A DNA stretch of 45,326 bases from Ruminococcus sp. (GCA_017450925.1 JAFSSS010000078.1:1-45326), one strand, 5' to 3'. Counted from the first letter of the stretch, positions 16,776 to 25,376 are shown. Made by a program: numbers and translations. Notes: a model not told the origin generated them from the letters alone.

Positions 16776-16849
16776 GAGATCACCTGCTTAGAAAAGATTA
16801 CAGCGGGGATTTGTACAAGGTAAACGGAAAATCCGGGCTGGTTGGAATA

Positions 16850-16878
16850 ATTATAGCACAATCATCTAAATAAGTCAA
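16850..16878 (-). promoter_or_regulatory. Sigma-A promoter of the flavoprotein operon
   Basis: Minus-strand TTGACT (16873-16878) and TATAAT (16850-16855), spacer 17 bp, about 75 bp before the first start codon. Confidence 0.7.
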
Positions 16879-16939
16879 GCAGGAGCGGGACGAACAAGGC
16901 TGTAAACCAAAACGCGAAGCGCATTAAAAAGCGCGCGGT

Positions 16940-17475
16940 CAAGCCTCGCGCCAGAGGCTTGCGGGGACGGGGGCAGCGCCCCAGCAGGGCGTGGGACAGC
17001 GTCCCACTTGGCTCGCGACAGCGAGACAACCGGCGCTGCACAAAGAAACAAAAGGGCACAAAAGTGAAATCCGACATCAACAGCAATGAGGACACACCAA
17101 ATTGCAGCGCCGGAAAAAGCAGTCCTCCTGCACTCGCAGGAAACAGCAAGGGAGCGAAGCGACCGCGCGCATTTCCGTCCGATGATGAACCAAAGCATAG
17201 CGCAAACAGCTATCAGCCTGCGGCGGGGCGGAGGAGGCGAGCTGGACTATGTGTTAAACCTGCGGATCTGCGCACCTGTTATGTGCAGGTCAATACCTTG
17301 TGCGCCGTCCCATTTGGGGGCTTTCCGATCGCCCCCAAGCCCCTTCGGAATGCAAACTATTTTCAAAGTGTGGGAAAGGCTCAAACCAACGTGAGAGAGC
17401 ATCTAATGCATCTCCGTCTAATGAATGCGCGCTGTCGCTGCATTCCCCTGCCGTTTCCTGCGAGTGCGCGGAAAA
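16940..17475. repeat. Hairpin-dense noncoding region with inverted copies
   Basis: No credible gene lies in this ~600-bp gap. Successive perfect short hairpins are CAAGCCTC/GAGGCTTG (16940-16961), GGGGC/GCCCC (16970-16982), GTGGGAC/GTCCCAC (16991-17007) and CTCGC/GCGAG (17012-17025). A ~50-bp segment near 17130-17180 recurs inverted near 17425-17475 (shared GTTTCCTGCGAGTGC and AATGCGCGC). The long frames across it have no ribosome site and look like GC-rich shadows. Confidence 0.6.
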
Positions 17476-17478
17476 CGC

Positions 17479-18261
17479 TCAACCCAGCGCTACGTCAAGT
17501 ATCATCATGATGATGAACCCAAGCATCACTCCCATAGTCCCAAGATGCCCGGAGCCAAGATGCGCCTCCGGGATAAGCTCCTCTACCACCACATAAAGCA
17601 TCGCCCCCGCCGCAAAGGCCAAAAGCCACGGCATCAGCGCCGCGATGTGACCCGCCGCAAGTACCGTCAAAACACCCGCTATGGGCTCAACTATGCCCGA
17701 CAGCGCCCCGCATAAAAATGCTTTGCCGCGGCTCATGCCCGTCTGCCGCAGAGGCAGGGAGATAGCCGCTCCCTCCGGAAAGTTCTGTATGCCGATGCCA
17801 AGCGCAAGCGCCGAGGCCGCCGTTACCGCCGAGGCATCTGTCTTCCCCTCCGTCAGCGCAAAGGCAAGACCTACCGCCATGCCCTCCGGGATGTTGTGGA
17901 GCGTTACCGCGAAAACAAGCATAGCCGTCCGGCCAAGGCCGCGCTTTACAGAGCCCTCCTCCGCAGGACGGAAAAAGGGCATCAGACGGTCAAACAGCAT
18001 CAGAAACAATACCCCCGCACATATCCCCAGCGAGGCCGGCAGCCAGCCCGGCAAGCCCCGCGCCCGAGCCTGCTCGATAGAGGGCATCAGCAGGCTCCAT
18101 ACCGAGGCCGCGATCATCACTCCCGCCGCAAAACCCAAAAACACCCGCTGCAGGGACTGCCCCGTCTGCTCCCCGCGCAGGAAAAATACCACCGCCGCCC
18201 CAAGTGCGGTCAGTGCAAATGTAAAGCCAGTCGCCGCCAGCGACAGCAAAATCGTATCCAT
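17479..18261 (-). CDS. ZIP-family metal transporter
   Basis: A 260-residue integral membrane protein of the ZIP family, which imports zinc or other divalent metals. About eight hydrophobic segments are visible. The metal-binding signatures LHNIPEGMAVGLAFAL (TM4) and IQNFPEGAAISLPLR (TM5) are intact, followed by VVEELIPEAH near the C-terminus. The overall pattern fits the GufA/ZupT type found in bacteria and archaea. AAAGGCGG lies upstream of the ATG. It is monocistronic between noncoding repeats and the divergent gerAA gene; no metal-responsive operator was recognised. Confidence 0.92.
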   Translation of the reverse strand: MDTILLSLAATGFTFALTALGAAVVFFLRGEQTGQSLQRVFLGFAAGVMIAASVWSLLMPSIEQARARGLPGWLPASLGICAGVLFLMLFDRLMPFFRPAEEGSVKRGLGRTAMLVFAVTLHNIPEGMAVGLAFALTEGKTDASAVTAASALALGIGIQNFPEGAAISLPLRQTGMSRGKAFLCGALSGIVEPIAGVLTVLAAGHIAALMPWLLAFAAGAMLYVVVEELIPEAHLGSGHLGTMGVMLGFIIMMILDVALG

Positions 18262-18407
18262 TGGAATTATCCGCCTTTCTTTTCAGTGCGGCAGAGCCGC
18301 TTTGTTATATTATGCTCACAGATACGGTAAAGTGATTAAAGCCGCTTAGCGCGGGAATAATATATCAGCAGGACAAACCATACCCACCCGCAGAAAGGAA
18401 AAAGGCT

Positions 18408-19853
18408 ATGCACCAGATACCCAAGACCGCAGGAGAGTTCATCTCACAGCTTAGGAACCTGCTGGGCGGCAGCGCCGACCTCAATACAGCGAGAGCCGCA
18501 CTCTCCGGCATACAGTGCGCGGCAGCCACCATAGAGGGGATGTCATCCTCGCAGCTTGCGGGAGAGCTTGTGCTGCGCCCCGCTGCTGCCCTTGCCGCAG
18601 AGGCGGAGGGCTCCGGCAAAGGGCTCTTCGAGGCTCTCACCCGAAGCGCTATCCTCACTACCGACATAAAGCTGCCCGAGACCCTTGAGGAGGCCGCAGG
18701 ACTGCTGTTCTCCGGCTTCGTCCTGCTGTTTGTTGAGGGCGGGGGCTGCGCTGCCTTCGGCGTACAGGGGTATGACAAAAAGGCCGTGAACGAGCCCTCG
18801 AGCGAGCATAATATCATGGGCTCGCAGGAGGGGTTCTGCGAGGCGCTGCGCACCAATATCTCACTGGTGAGAAGACGTATGAAAACACCCTCGCTGCGGC
18901 TGGAGATGCTCACCGTCGGTGAGAAGACCAATACCGATGTCTGCCTCTGCTACCTCGCAGGACGGGCGGCAGCTCCCATGATATCCGACCTGCGCCGGAG
19001 AATAAAGAGCGTCGGCCTTGACACCCTTTTGGCATCGGGGGCGCTGCTGCCCTACCTTGAGGAAAACACCGGCAGAGAGCTGTTCCCGGAGCTGGCCGCC
19101 ACGGAGCGTCCCGACGTGGTCTGCGCACGGATAAACGAGGGGCGGGCGGCTCTGCTGATAGACGGCTCGCCCTTTGCACTGATAGTCCCCTCGCTGTTCT
19201 CCGACAGCTTCCGCACTGTGGACGACGCCTGCTCAAAGCCCTATTTCGTCGTGCTGATGCGGCTGGTGAGATATATCGCCTTCTTCTTCGCGGTGATGTT
19301 CCCGGGAGTTTATGTGGCGGCAGCCAATTTCCACCCGGAGATGCTGACGCTGAAGCTGCTGCTGAACCTCACCGCCTCGGAGCGGTCAACGCCCTATTCC
19401 CTTTTCGTGGAGATGCTGATAATCACAGTGCTGCTGGAGCTGATGAAGGAGGCCGCCGTGAGGATGCCCCGGGCAGTGGGCAGCGCTATCTCTATCGCAG
19501 GCGGGCTGGTCATCGGTGATGCGGCGGTCAAGAGCGGGATAATATCCTCTCCGCTGCTGATAATCGTGGGGCTTACCGCCACCGCCTCGTTTGTGATACC
19601 CGGGCTGGCGCAGCAGTCCTCGGCGCTAAGGCTGGTGTATATCTTCGCCGGAGGCTGCGCGGGCTTCCTCGGGATAGCCGTGGTGTCGGCAATGATAATG
19701 ACAAACGTCTGCGCCTCCGGCAGCCGCGGGATACCCTATACCGCTCCCCTGCTGCCCTTCAGCCGCCGTGAGGCAGGCGGGCTGCTGACAAGGCGTTCTC
19801 CCGCCGCTGCCGAAGCGGAGCATCCCGTGATATCAGATCTTCGGGAGAGATAG
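18408..19853 (+). CDS. gerAA: Spore germination receptor subunit A (GerA family)
   Basis: A 481-residue GerAA/SpoVAF-family protein, a subunit of the nutrient germinant receptor in the inner spore membrane. The soluble N-terminal domain contains the family hallmark GSQEGFCEALRTNISLVRRRM near residues 140-160, then TNTDVCLCYLAGRA. The C-terminal half has about five membrane segments from residue ~285, including FFFAVMFPGVYVAAANFHPE and a stretch near ELMKEAAVRMPRAVGSAISI. An AAAGGAAAAAGG precedes the ATG. Its partners gerAB and gerAC lie 0.9 kb further right, with an opposing gene between; its last 21 bp overlap the 3' end of that gene. Confidence 0.92.
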   Translation: MHQIPKTAGEFISQLRNLLGGSADLNTARAALSGIQCAAATIEGMSSSQLAGELVLRPAAALAAEAEGSGKGLFEALTRSAILTTDIKLPETLEEAAGLLFSGFVLLFVEGGGCAAFGVQGYDKKAVNEPSSEHNIMGSQEGFCEALRTNISLVRRRMKTPSLRLEMLTVGEKTNTDVCLCYLAGRAAAPMISDLRRRIKSVGLDTLLASGALLPYLEENTGRELFPELAATERPDVVCARINEGRAALLIDGSPFALIVPSLFSDSFRTVDDACSKPYFVVLMRLVRYIAFFFAVMFPGVYVAAANFHPEMLTLKLLLNLTASERSTPYSLFVEMLIITVLLELMKEAAVRMPRAVGSAISIAGGLVIGDAAVKSGIISSPLLIIVGLTATASFVIPGLAQQSSALRLVYIFAGGCAGFLGIAVVSAMIMTNVCASGSRGIPYTAPLLPFSRREAGGLLTRRSPAAAEAEHPVISDLRER

Positions 19854-20624
19854 GTCATCCTCCTTGTCGTACCGACCCTGCTGCTCCTCCCAAATATCCG
19901 TCGAGGTAAGGGCAAGCTTCATAAAGTCATCGAGGTCATAGCTGGGGGCATCCGACCTGTGATAATTGGGACGGGGCTTGCCTGCAGGCTCTGAAGCTCT
20001 GTCATCCCGCTTTATCCAGCGGCGTATCGCGGCCTTCCAGTTCTTGTAGGTCTTGCCTACCGAATCGCAGTATTCGCTGATCTCTTCGATAGCGTTATCA
20101 GCCCTTGTCTTTCCGAATTCCTCGGTGAGAGAATCGTAATCCTCTTGGGAAATAAAGACATTGCAATATTCTCCCAAAACAAGAGAGGGAGAGGGAGAGG
20201 GGGAGGGCGAAGCCGAAGCGGCGAAGCCGCCCTTATCTCTGTCCTTTACACTCTCACTCTCACTTTCACTATCATTTACACTGTCATTTACACTTTCACT
20301 ATCAGCCAAATTCGCCGGAGCGTTTTTGGCATTCGCTGAATTCGCCAGAGCCCTGCGCATATTTTCTGCCTTGGCCAAAGCGCCCTTGCGGCCGTTCTCG
20401 GAATTTCTGCGGCACTTCTCCTCCCACTTGGCGCCGTCCCGGATCAGGCAGTTTCGCATCATGCGGAAGATAGGCCGCATAGCCCCGGTAAAATCCGGCT
20501 CAACGCCCTCAAGGGCATAGCTGAACAGCGCCTTGAAAAGCCTTCCCAGCTCGGCATCGGAGACATCCTCGAAATACTCCTTCCAGTCGGTGTAAACGAT
20601 AAACGATTTTTTCTCTTCTGTCAT
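19833..20624 (-). CDS. Phage-type replication-like protein (DUF6291-like)
   Basis: A 263-residue protein that splits the germination genes. The start at 20624 has GGAGG six bases upstream. Residues 1-95 (KKSFIVYTDWKEYFEDVSD, LFKALFSYALEG, RRNSENGRKGALAKAE) resemble DUF6291-type proteins common in prophages. A Ser/Asp/Glu and Ser-Pro low-complexity linker follows at about 110-155, encoded by near-microsatellite DNA. A C-terminal helical part (YCDSVGKTYKNWKAAIRRWIKRD) resembles the tail of phage DnaD/replication-initiator-like proteins. A DNA replication role is inference. It is an isolated gene with no other phage genes nearby, and its 3' end overlaps gerAA. Confidence 0.72.
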   Translation of the reverse strand: MTEEKKSFIVYTDWKEYFEDVSDAELGRLFKALFSYALEGVEPDFTGAMRPIFRMMRNCLIRDGAKWEEKCRRNSENGRKGALAKAENMRRALANSANAKNAPANLADSESVNDSVNDSESESESVKDRDKGGFAASASPSPSPSPSLVLGEYCNVFISQEDYDSLTEEFGKTRADNAIEEISEYCDSVGKTYKNWKAAIRRWIKRDDRASEPAGKPRPNYHRSDAPSYDLDDFMKLALTSTDIWEEQQGRYDKEDDLSLPKI

Positions 20625-20757
20625 GATATACCTCCACAGTCTGAAAACGATCCTTTCACCTATAGCCGGAAAAAGCCAAAAAGTTGCACGCGAATGTGCA
20701 ACAGCTACATATTTTTTCAATGCACAATGTATGATAATGAACAGATCGGGGTGTATC

Positions 20758-21768
20758 ATGAAAAAGATCTCTTCTGCGCAGGCGGCTGCGCTGATGCTTT
20801 GCTTTCCCTTTGCCAGACTGACAGCCTTCCGCCCACAGGGGGATGACCTGCTGACCTGTGCCGCTGCATGGCTAGTGTCGGATGCGGCTCTGACCGCTCT
20901 CTTCCTGCTCCTGCCAAAGGGGGGTGCGGGCGGGAGCCTGCCGGGGAGGGCTGCATCGGCTGCGGCGGGGGGCTGGCTTTTGCTGTCGCTGACGGCGCTG
21001 CTTGCAGGGCTGGCAGATTCGCTTAGCTATTCCTTTCCCGAGTTTTACGCCCCGCCTGCGGTGATAGCTGCCTCGGCTGCGGCTGCGGCCTACTGCGCCT
21101 CAATGGGGCTCAAGGGCTGTGCAAGAGCCGCCTGCGCTGTGGCGGTGGTGACGGTCATCGTCCTCGGACTGACGGCGGCGGGTGCCGCTGACAGCTTCCG
21201 TATGGAACGCATAGGCATAGGTCTGACTGCTGACGGTCAAGCCGCCTTTGTGAGACAGCTCCTGCGGCAGCTGACGGCATCGGCAGAGTTCCCGCTTTTC
21301 ATACTGCTGCGGGGACAGGTGCAAAGGCCGGAAAGAGCGGTGCTGACAAGGTTTGCAGTTCAGTCTGTCACCGGCGGAGGGGTCATGGTGTTCTGCGCCG
21401 GCGTCCTCGGCAGACAGAGCCGCAGCGGCATACCGGCAGACACCCTCTCCTCCTATTCAAAGACCTCGGTCATAGAGCGGTTCGACGGGCTGATACTCTT
21501 AGCGTGGACGCTCTGCCTTATCCTTGCGGCGGCAGCGCTGCTGATCGGACTTCGGCAGTGCGCGGAGGGTATTAGCAAAAAAGCGGGACGCTTTGCCGTA
21601 CCCGGGGCGGCTGCCCTCTGCGCCGGGGGAGCGATATTCATAAGCGGCAGGCTCACATCCTCGGGCGGGGGGCTGACAGCGGCGCTTACCGCGGCAGCAA
21701 TGCTTCTGGCGGCGATCTCCTGCCCGGGAAGAAAAGCCACATCATCAGAGTGCAGGGAGGCTATATGA
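20758..21768 (+). CDS. gerAB: Spore germination receptor subunit B (GerAB-type permease)
   Basis: A 336-residue polytopic membrane protein with about ten hydrophobic segments, rich in Ala and Leu, in the position and size range of GerAB (APC-superfamily-like germinant-binding subunit). It opens MKKISSAQAAALMLCFPFAR, and YSKTSVIERFDGLILLAWTL near residue 235 resembles the GerAB stretch before TM8. The chosen ATG has GGGGTG upstream and follows the nonconserved upstream part of the longer frame. It overlaps gerAC by ATGA. It is separated from gerAA by an opposing gene. Sequence conservation is modest; synteny strengthens the call. Confidence 0.85.
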   Translation: MKKISSAQAAALMLCFPFARLTAFRPQGDDLLTCAAAWLVSDAALTALFLLLPKGGAGGSLPGRAASAAAGGWLLLSLTALLAGLADSLSYSFPEFYAPPAVIAASAAAAAYCASMGLKGCARAACAVAVVTVIVLGLTAAGAADSFRMERIGIGLTADGQAAFVRQLLRQLTASAEFPLFILLRGQVQRPERAVLTRFAVQSVTGGGVMVFCAGVLGRQSRSGIPADTLSSYSKTSVIERFDGLILLAWTLCLILAAAALLIGLRQCAEGISKKAGRFAVPGAAALCAGGAIFISGRLTSSGGGLTAALTAAAMLLAAISCPGRKATSSECREAI

Positions 21769-22847
21769 AACGTATTTGGTTTTTTATCATCACGGGCTTG
21801 CTGGCCTTTTGTGCCGCAGGCAGCCGCGGGACGGTGTCCTCGCTTGACCGGGCAATGGTCAGCGCTGTAGGCATCGATACCTCCGACAAGGGCTATAAGG
21901 TCACGCTGCAGATCTTCCGCCCGGACAGCGCCGGCACCGACACACAGCTTGACCCCGCAAAGGCGAATATCTTTGTGGTGAGCGAGGCTGCGGCCACCGT
22001 CGAGGAGGCGATGAACAGGTGCGAGGACCGCCTCGGCGAGTTCCTGTTCATTGGGCACAACCAGCTGACTGTCATCGGCGAGGGTGTGGAGCTTAGCCGC
22101 CCGGAGCAGCTGCTGGCCTCGCTTTACAAAAGCAAGGAAAGCTATCTCGGCGCAAGGGTGGCATATTCCGAAAGCGCCGAAAAGCTCCTGTCGGCGGAGC
22201 TGTCGGAGGGGATAGTTGCGGCGCAGAGCGTCGTCAGCATTATAGAACGGCACTGCGAGAACTCCTCCTCCGTCAGCTGCGACCTCCTGCGGGCTATGGA
22301 CGCCGGCAGGGACACGGTGGTGATGCCGCTGCTCAGGACGGTAAGCTCAAAGGGAGAGGAGACCGTTTCGGCAGAGGGTGCGGCGATGTTCACCGACGGC
22401 ATCCACCGCTGCGACCTTGACGCGCAGGAGTGCAGTGCCGCAGCGCTGCTGACAAACGAATGCAGCCGGGCTGTGCTTGACTACGAAACAGAGGACGGCC
22501 TCTCCTCCGTGACCGTAAAGGGGCTCCGCTGCCGGAGAGCTATTGCCGAAGAGGGGGGGCGGCTTAGCTGCCGCTTCACCGTGGAGGGGGAGATACAGGA
22601 GGATCAAAGCACTCCCCCCGCCGGAGAGCGGGAGAGCCTTGTCGGGCAGTGCGAGGATGAGCTTGAGCAGCGCTGCAGCCGGCTTATCGGGCTTATCTAT
22701 GAGCAGGAGGCCGACCCGATAGAGCTGACGGAGCTGATAAGCTCCCGCTTTCCCGGGGTGTGGTACGGCTGCGGAGAGGACTTTGCCGAGGCTCTGAAGC
22801 TGACAGATATCAGCGTCAAGGCAAAAATATCGGTCAGAGAGGGTTAA
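21765..22847 (+). CDS. gerAC: Spore germination receptor subunit C (GerAC family)
   Basis: A 360-residue Ger(x)C-family protein, normally a lipoprotein on the inner spore membrane. GGGAGG sits four bases before an ATG that overlaps the gerAB stop. An N-terminal hydrophobic segment ends in LLAFCAAGS, where Cys could be lipidated although Phe at -1 is atypical. Family features follow: RAMVSAVGIDTSDKGYKVTLQIFRP, FIGHNQLTVIGEGV, and a C-terminal segment with ISSRFPGVWYGCGEDFAEAL. Together with gerAA and gerAB it would form one germinant receptor; the germinant is unknown. Confidence 0.9.
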   Translation: MKRIWFFIITGLLAFCAAGSRGTVSSLDRAMVSAVGIDTSDKGYKVTLQIFRPDSAGTDTQLDPAKANIFVVSEAAATVEEAMNRCEDRLGEFLFIGHNQLTVIGEGVELSRPEQLLASLYKSKESYLGARVAYSESAEKLLSAELSEGIVAAQSVVSIIERHCENSSSVSCDLLRAMDAGRDTVVMPLLRTVSSKGEETVSAEGAAMFTDGIHRCDLDAQECSAAALLTNECSRAVLDYETEDGLSSVTVKGLRCRRAIAEEGGRLSCRFTVEGEIQEDQSTPPAGERESLVGQCEDELEQRCSRLIGLIYEQEADPIELTELISSRFPGVWYGCGEDFAEALKLTDISVKAKISVREG

Positions 22848-22848
22848 C

Positions 22849-22866
22849 TGTACAAATAAATGTACC
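22849..22866. promoter_or_regulatory. TGTAC-N8-GTACC palindrome, copy 5
   Basis: TGTAC and GTACC separated by eight bases, directly after gerAC and about 40 bp before a sigma-A-like promoter for the next gene. Same spacing as the copies at 5.0 kb and before ypeB. Confidence 0.4.
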
Positions 22867-22905
22867 GTAAAACGTATGTTTTGCTTAACTGTCCAAAAAA
22901 ATGGG

Positions 22906-22934
22906 CTGACAAATGTCTGAATGTGTGGTATTAT
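22906..22934 (+). promoter_or_regulatory. Sigma-A promoter of the small gene at 22984
   Basis: CTGACA (22906-22911), 17 bp, TATTAT (22929-22934), about 50 bp before the ATG. Confidence 0.6.
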
Positions 22935-22983
22935 AAGAGTACAGAAAAACGACCACCAAGACTTTGAAAGGCAGGTAAGATAA

Positions 22984-23283
22984 ATGGACAGGATCATCAG
23001 CACAATGGGCGAGGCAGTTATCATGAAGGTGGAGCGCAGAGCGGACGGCCTTAACGGCTGGGAGCGCCGCAACGGCTTTATCGGCTTTGAGGGCAACCTC
23101 AACATCACCGCATCAGAGGACGGGCTTGTGAGAGCCAGCATCGACAACGGAAAGCGCTGCATCCGCACCAGCCCGGGACGGTTCAGCTTCCGCGGCAGCG
23201 AGGTCACCTTCGAGACGGAGAACAGCATTTACACCTTCCGTCTGATCGCCAACGGCAGCACCGGCGTATTCGATGTGGCATAA
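22984..23283 (+). CDS. Hypothetical small protein, 99 residues
   Basis: I do not recognise this family. The protein starts MDRIISTMGEAVIMKVERRADG and ends STGVFDVA. It has no membrane segment and only one cysteine (KRCIR), and alternates short beta-like stretches (FIGFEGNLNITAS; GRFSFRGSEVTFETENSIYTFRLIA), suggesting a small beta-rich domain. A purine-rich AGGCAGG-type site, a sigma-A promoter and a TGTAC palindrome precede it, so it is probably a real, independently regulated gene. A link to the spore genes upstream is only positional. Confidence 0.7.
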   Translation: MDRIISTMGEAVIMKVERRADGLNGWERRNGFIGFEGNLNITASEDGLVRASIDNGKRCIRTSPGRFSFRGSEVTFETENSIYTFRLIANGSTGVFDVA

Positions 23284-23300
23284 CGGGAATGATGACACAA

Positions 23301-23432
23301 TAATGAATAAAGAAGAAAGAATACAGAATAAAGAATAAACAAGGAGTCCGCTGCGCGGACGATTTTATAATCATCGCCAAAGGCGATACCTTCATTCTTA
23401 TTTCTTATTTATTCTTTCTTCTTTTTTCTTTT
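23301..23432. repeat. Dispersed hairpin repeat, family 1 copy A
   Basis: A/T-rich outer arms (AATAAAGAAGAAAG... and ...CTTTCTTC) enclose two GC hairpins: GTCCGC-TGC-GCGGAC (23346-23360) and ATCGCC-AAA-GGCGAT (23373-23387). Copies B (25216-25320) and C (30563-30700) share the order and spacing. Beyond it, up to murA, I see no gene; the gap 23433-23775 is A/T-rich single-copy sequence. Confidence 0.75.
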
Positions 23433-23775
23433 AGCGAGCGATCAGCGAGCGCTAATAGTTGTTTTGTGCAATTTGACGAAGGCGTAGCAGCCGTTTGGGG
23501 TACTGCGGCTGCTGCAACTGTGAAGATTTTCGGTCTTGAAAAATAATGAGGTGCGTAAAAACGGCTTCCAAAAATGCTCCCGCAAATTACAGAAAAATAT
23601 CAAGTATGACAAACAGAGAAATTTTTTGTACTCCAAAATTTACAAAGCGTTTAAAACGGTAACGCAGCGGTTACAATCCACTCCTTGAACACACCAAAAA
23701 AGTTAATCAGAGGTTACTGATTTTATAAAAAATGAAGAAATTTTTCTCTTTTTGCGAAAAATACTATATTTGCTA

Positions 23776-23804
23776 TTGATTTTTTTTACGGATTGTGGTA
23801 AACT
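23776..23804 (+). promoter_or_regulatory. Putative sigma-A promoter of murA
   Basis: TTGATT, 17 bp, TAAACT. The ~105-base leader contains a CCGGAC-TGCTT-GTCCGG hairpin and a CCTGCGGCAGG palindrome. Confidence 0.55.
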
Positions 23805-23915
23805 ATTCATATCTGAAAAAGCATCATGCCGGACTGCTTGTCCGGTGACATATATTTCCTGCGGCAGGAGCCGCATATTCGGCGGGCATGACCCGCACCG
23901 GGGAGTGTGTTCACT

Positions 23916-25202
23916 TTGGAAAAGTTTGTAATAAGAGGCGGCAAGCCCCTGCACGGAGAGGTAACTATCAGCGGAGCCAAGAACGCGGCTGTTGCTATAG
24001 TTGCCGCTACTATTCTCTGCGACGAGCCCTGCGTTCTTGAAAATGTACCCGACATCAGCGACATCGCCATATGCATGAAGATCCTTCGCAGCATGGGCGC
24101 TGTCGTTAATCCTGTCACGAAAAATACCTATTATTTCGATACACGTTCTATCCGCGAGCCAAAGGTGCCTTACGAGCTGGCACGCTCCATGCGGGCCTCG
24201 ACCTATTTCCTCGGCACCCTGCTGGGAAGATTTCATGACGCTTATGTGGCAATGCCCGGCGGCTGCGATCTCGGCGACAGACCTATCGACCAGCATCTGA
24301 AGGCCTTCTGCTCTCTCGGTGCGCAGTACGAGCTGGAGAACGGCGAGGTTCACTGCTATGCGGACGGGCTTATCGGCTCGCAGATCTATTTTGACATCAA
24401 CACCGTCGGCGGAACGATCAACGCGATCATGGCCTCCGTAAAGGCAAAGGGTCTTACGATCATCGAGAACGCCGCCAAGGAGCCTCACATCGTCGATCTT
24501 GCCAACTTCCTCAACTCAATGGGCGCGGATATCCGCGGCGCCGGCACTGATGTTATCAAGATCAGAGGCGTTGAAAGGCTGAAGGGCATCACCTACGGCA
24601 TCATCCCCGATCAGATCGAGGCGGGTACTTATATGGTGGCTGCCGCGGCGACCAGGGGTCACGTTGTTATCAAGAACGTTATCCCCAAGCACCTTGAGTC
24701 CATTACCGCCAAGCTTAGAAAGTGCGGCGTTACCGTTATCGAGAATGACGAGAGCGTTATCGTGAGCGCCTCCGGCGACCTGCTGACCACAAATCTGAAG
24801 ACCATGCCTCACCCCGGCTTCCCCACCGATATGCAGCCCCAGTTCTCGACTATGCTGACGCTGGCAGAGGGTACGAGCATTATCACGGACGATATTTTCG
24901 ATAACCGCTTTAAGTACGTTTCAGAGCTGCGCAGAATGGGTGCGGATATTTCGGTTGACGGCACTGTGGCTGTCATCCGCGGCAAGGGTATGCTGCAGGG
25001 TGCGCCGGTAGTGGCCTCCGATCTTAGAGCGGGTGCGGCGCTTATCATCGCCGGTCTTGCCGCAGAGGGAGTTACAGAGGTGGATAACATCCACTTTGTT
25101 GAGCGCGGATATGAATGCATCGACAAGAAGCTGCAGGGTCTCGGCGCTGACATCAAGCGCGTTGCCGCTCCCGACACCAACCACATGAGAATGAGCGGCT
25201 GA
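23916..25202 (+). CDS. murA: UDP-N-acetylglucosamine 1-carboxyvinyltransferase
   Basis: A 428-residue MurA, which transfers enolpyruvate from PEP to UDP-GlcNAc in the first committed step of peptidoglycan synthesis. I start it at TTG 23916 (MEKFVIRGGKPLHGE), about ten bases after GGGGAG; a GTG nine bases earlier is too close to that site. SGAKNA supplies the active-site Lys22/Asn23, and MPGGCDLGDRPIDQHL the catalytic Cys117 (the fosfomycin target). PHPGFPTDMQPQ and ERGYE complete the signature. Length and motifs are standard. It is monocistronic. Confidence 0.95.
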   Translation: MEKFVIRGGKPLHGEVTISGAKNAAVAIVAATILCDEPCVLENVPDISDIAICMKILRSMGAVVNPVTKNTYYFDTRSIREPKVPYELARSMRASTYFLGTLLGRFHDAYVAMPGGCDLGDRPIDQHLKAFCSLGAQYELENGEVHCYADGLIGSQIYFDINTVGGTINAIMASVKAKGLTIIENAAKEPHIVDLANFLNSMGADIRGAGTDVIKIRGVERLKGITYGIIPDQIEAGTYMVAAAATRGHVVIKNVIPKHLESITAKLRKCGVTVIENDESVIVSASGDLLTTNLKTMPHPGFPTDMQPQFSTMLTLAEGTSIITDDIFDNRFKYVSELRRMGADISVDGTVAVIRGKGMLQGAPVVASDLRAGAALIIAGLAAEGVTEVDNIHFVERGYECIDKKLQGLGADIKRVAAPDTNHMRMSG

Positions 25203-25215
25203 CAGGAAGACACCG

Positions 25216-25320
25216 AAATAAAGAAGAAAGAATAAAGAATAAACAAGGAGTCCGCTGCGCAGACGATTTTATAATCATCGCCGGAGGCGATACCTTAATT
25301 ATTCTTTATTCTTTTTTTAT
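25216..25320. repeat. Dispersed hairpin repeat, family 1 copy B
   Basis: Outer arms AAATAAAGAAGAAAG... and ...TTATTCTTTTTTT surround TCCGC-TGC-GC(A)GA and ATCGCC-GGA-GGCGAT hairpins. It follows the murA stop by 13 bp and could act as its terminator. The core is almost identical to copy A, including ACAAGGAGTCCGCTGCGC. Confidence 0.75.
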
Positions 25321-25329
25321 GACGAAGGA

Positions 25330-25358
25330 ACACCCCTGCCGTGATACAGCAGGGGTGT
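25330..25358 (-). terminator. Terminator-like hairpin between murA and rubredoxin
   Basis: ACACCCCTGC pairs perfectly with GCAGGGGTGT around a nine-base loop. It lies 19 bp past the rubredoxin stop; no clean T-tract follows directly on the minus strand. The inner GCCGTGATACAGCAG recurs exactly at 30723-30737. Confidence 0.5.
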
Positions 25359-25376
25359 GTTTGGTCATAGCGTTTT

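Noticed and set aside
16959-17510. A 183-codon frame between the flavoprotein operon and the ZIP gene
   Set aside because: Low-complexity basic composition, hairpin-rich DNA and no ribosome site; it also overlaps the end of the ZIP gene.
18373-18393. Sigma-G promoter directly before gerAA (GAATA...CATACCC)
   Set aside because: The -10 element departs from consensus and would place the transcription start within the ribosome site.
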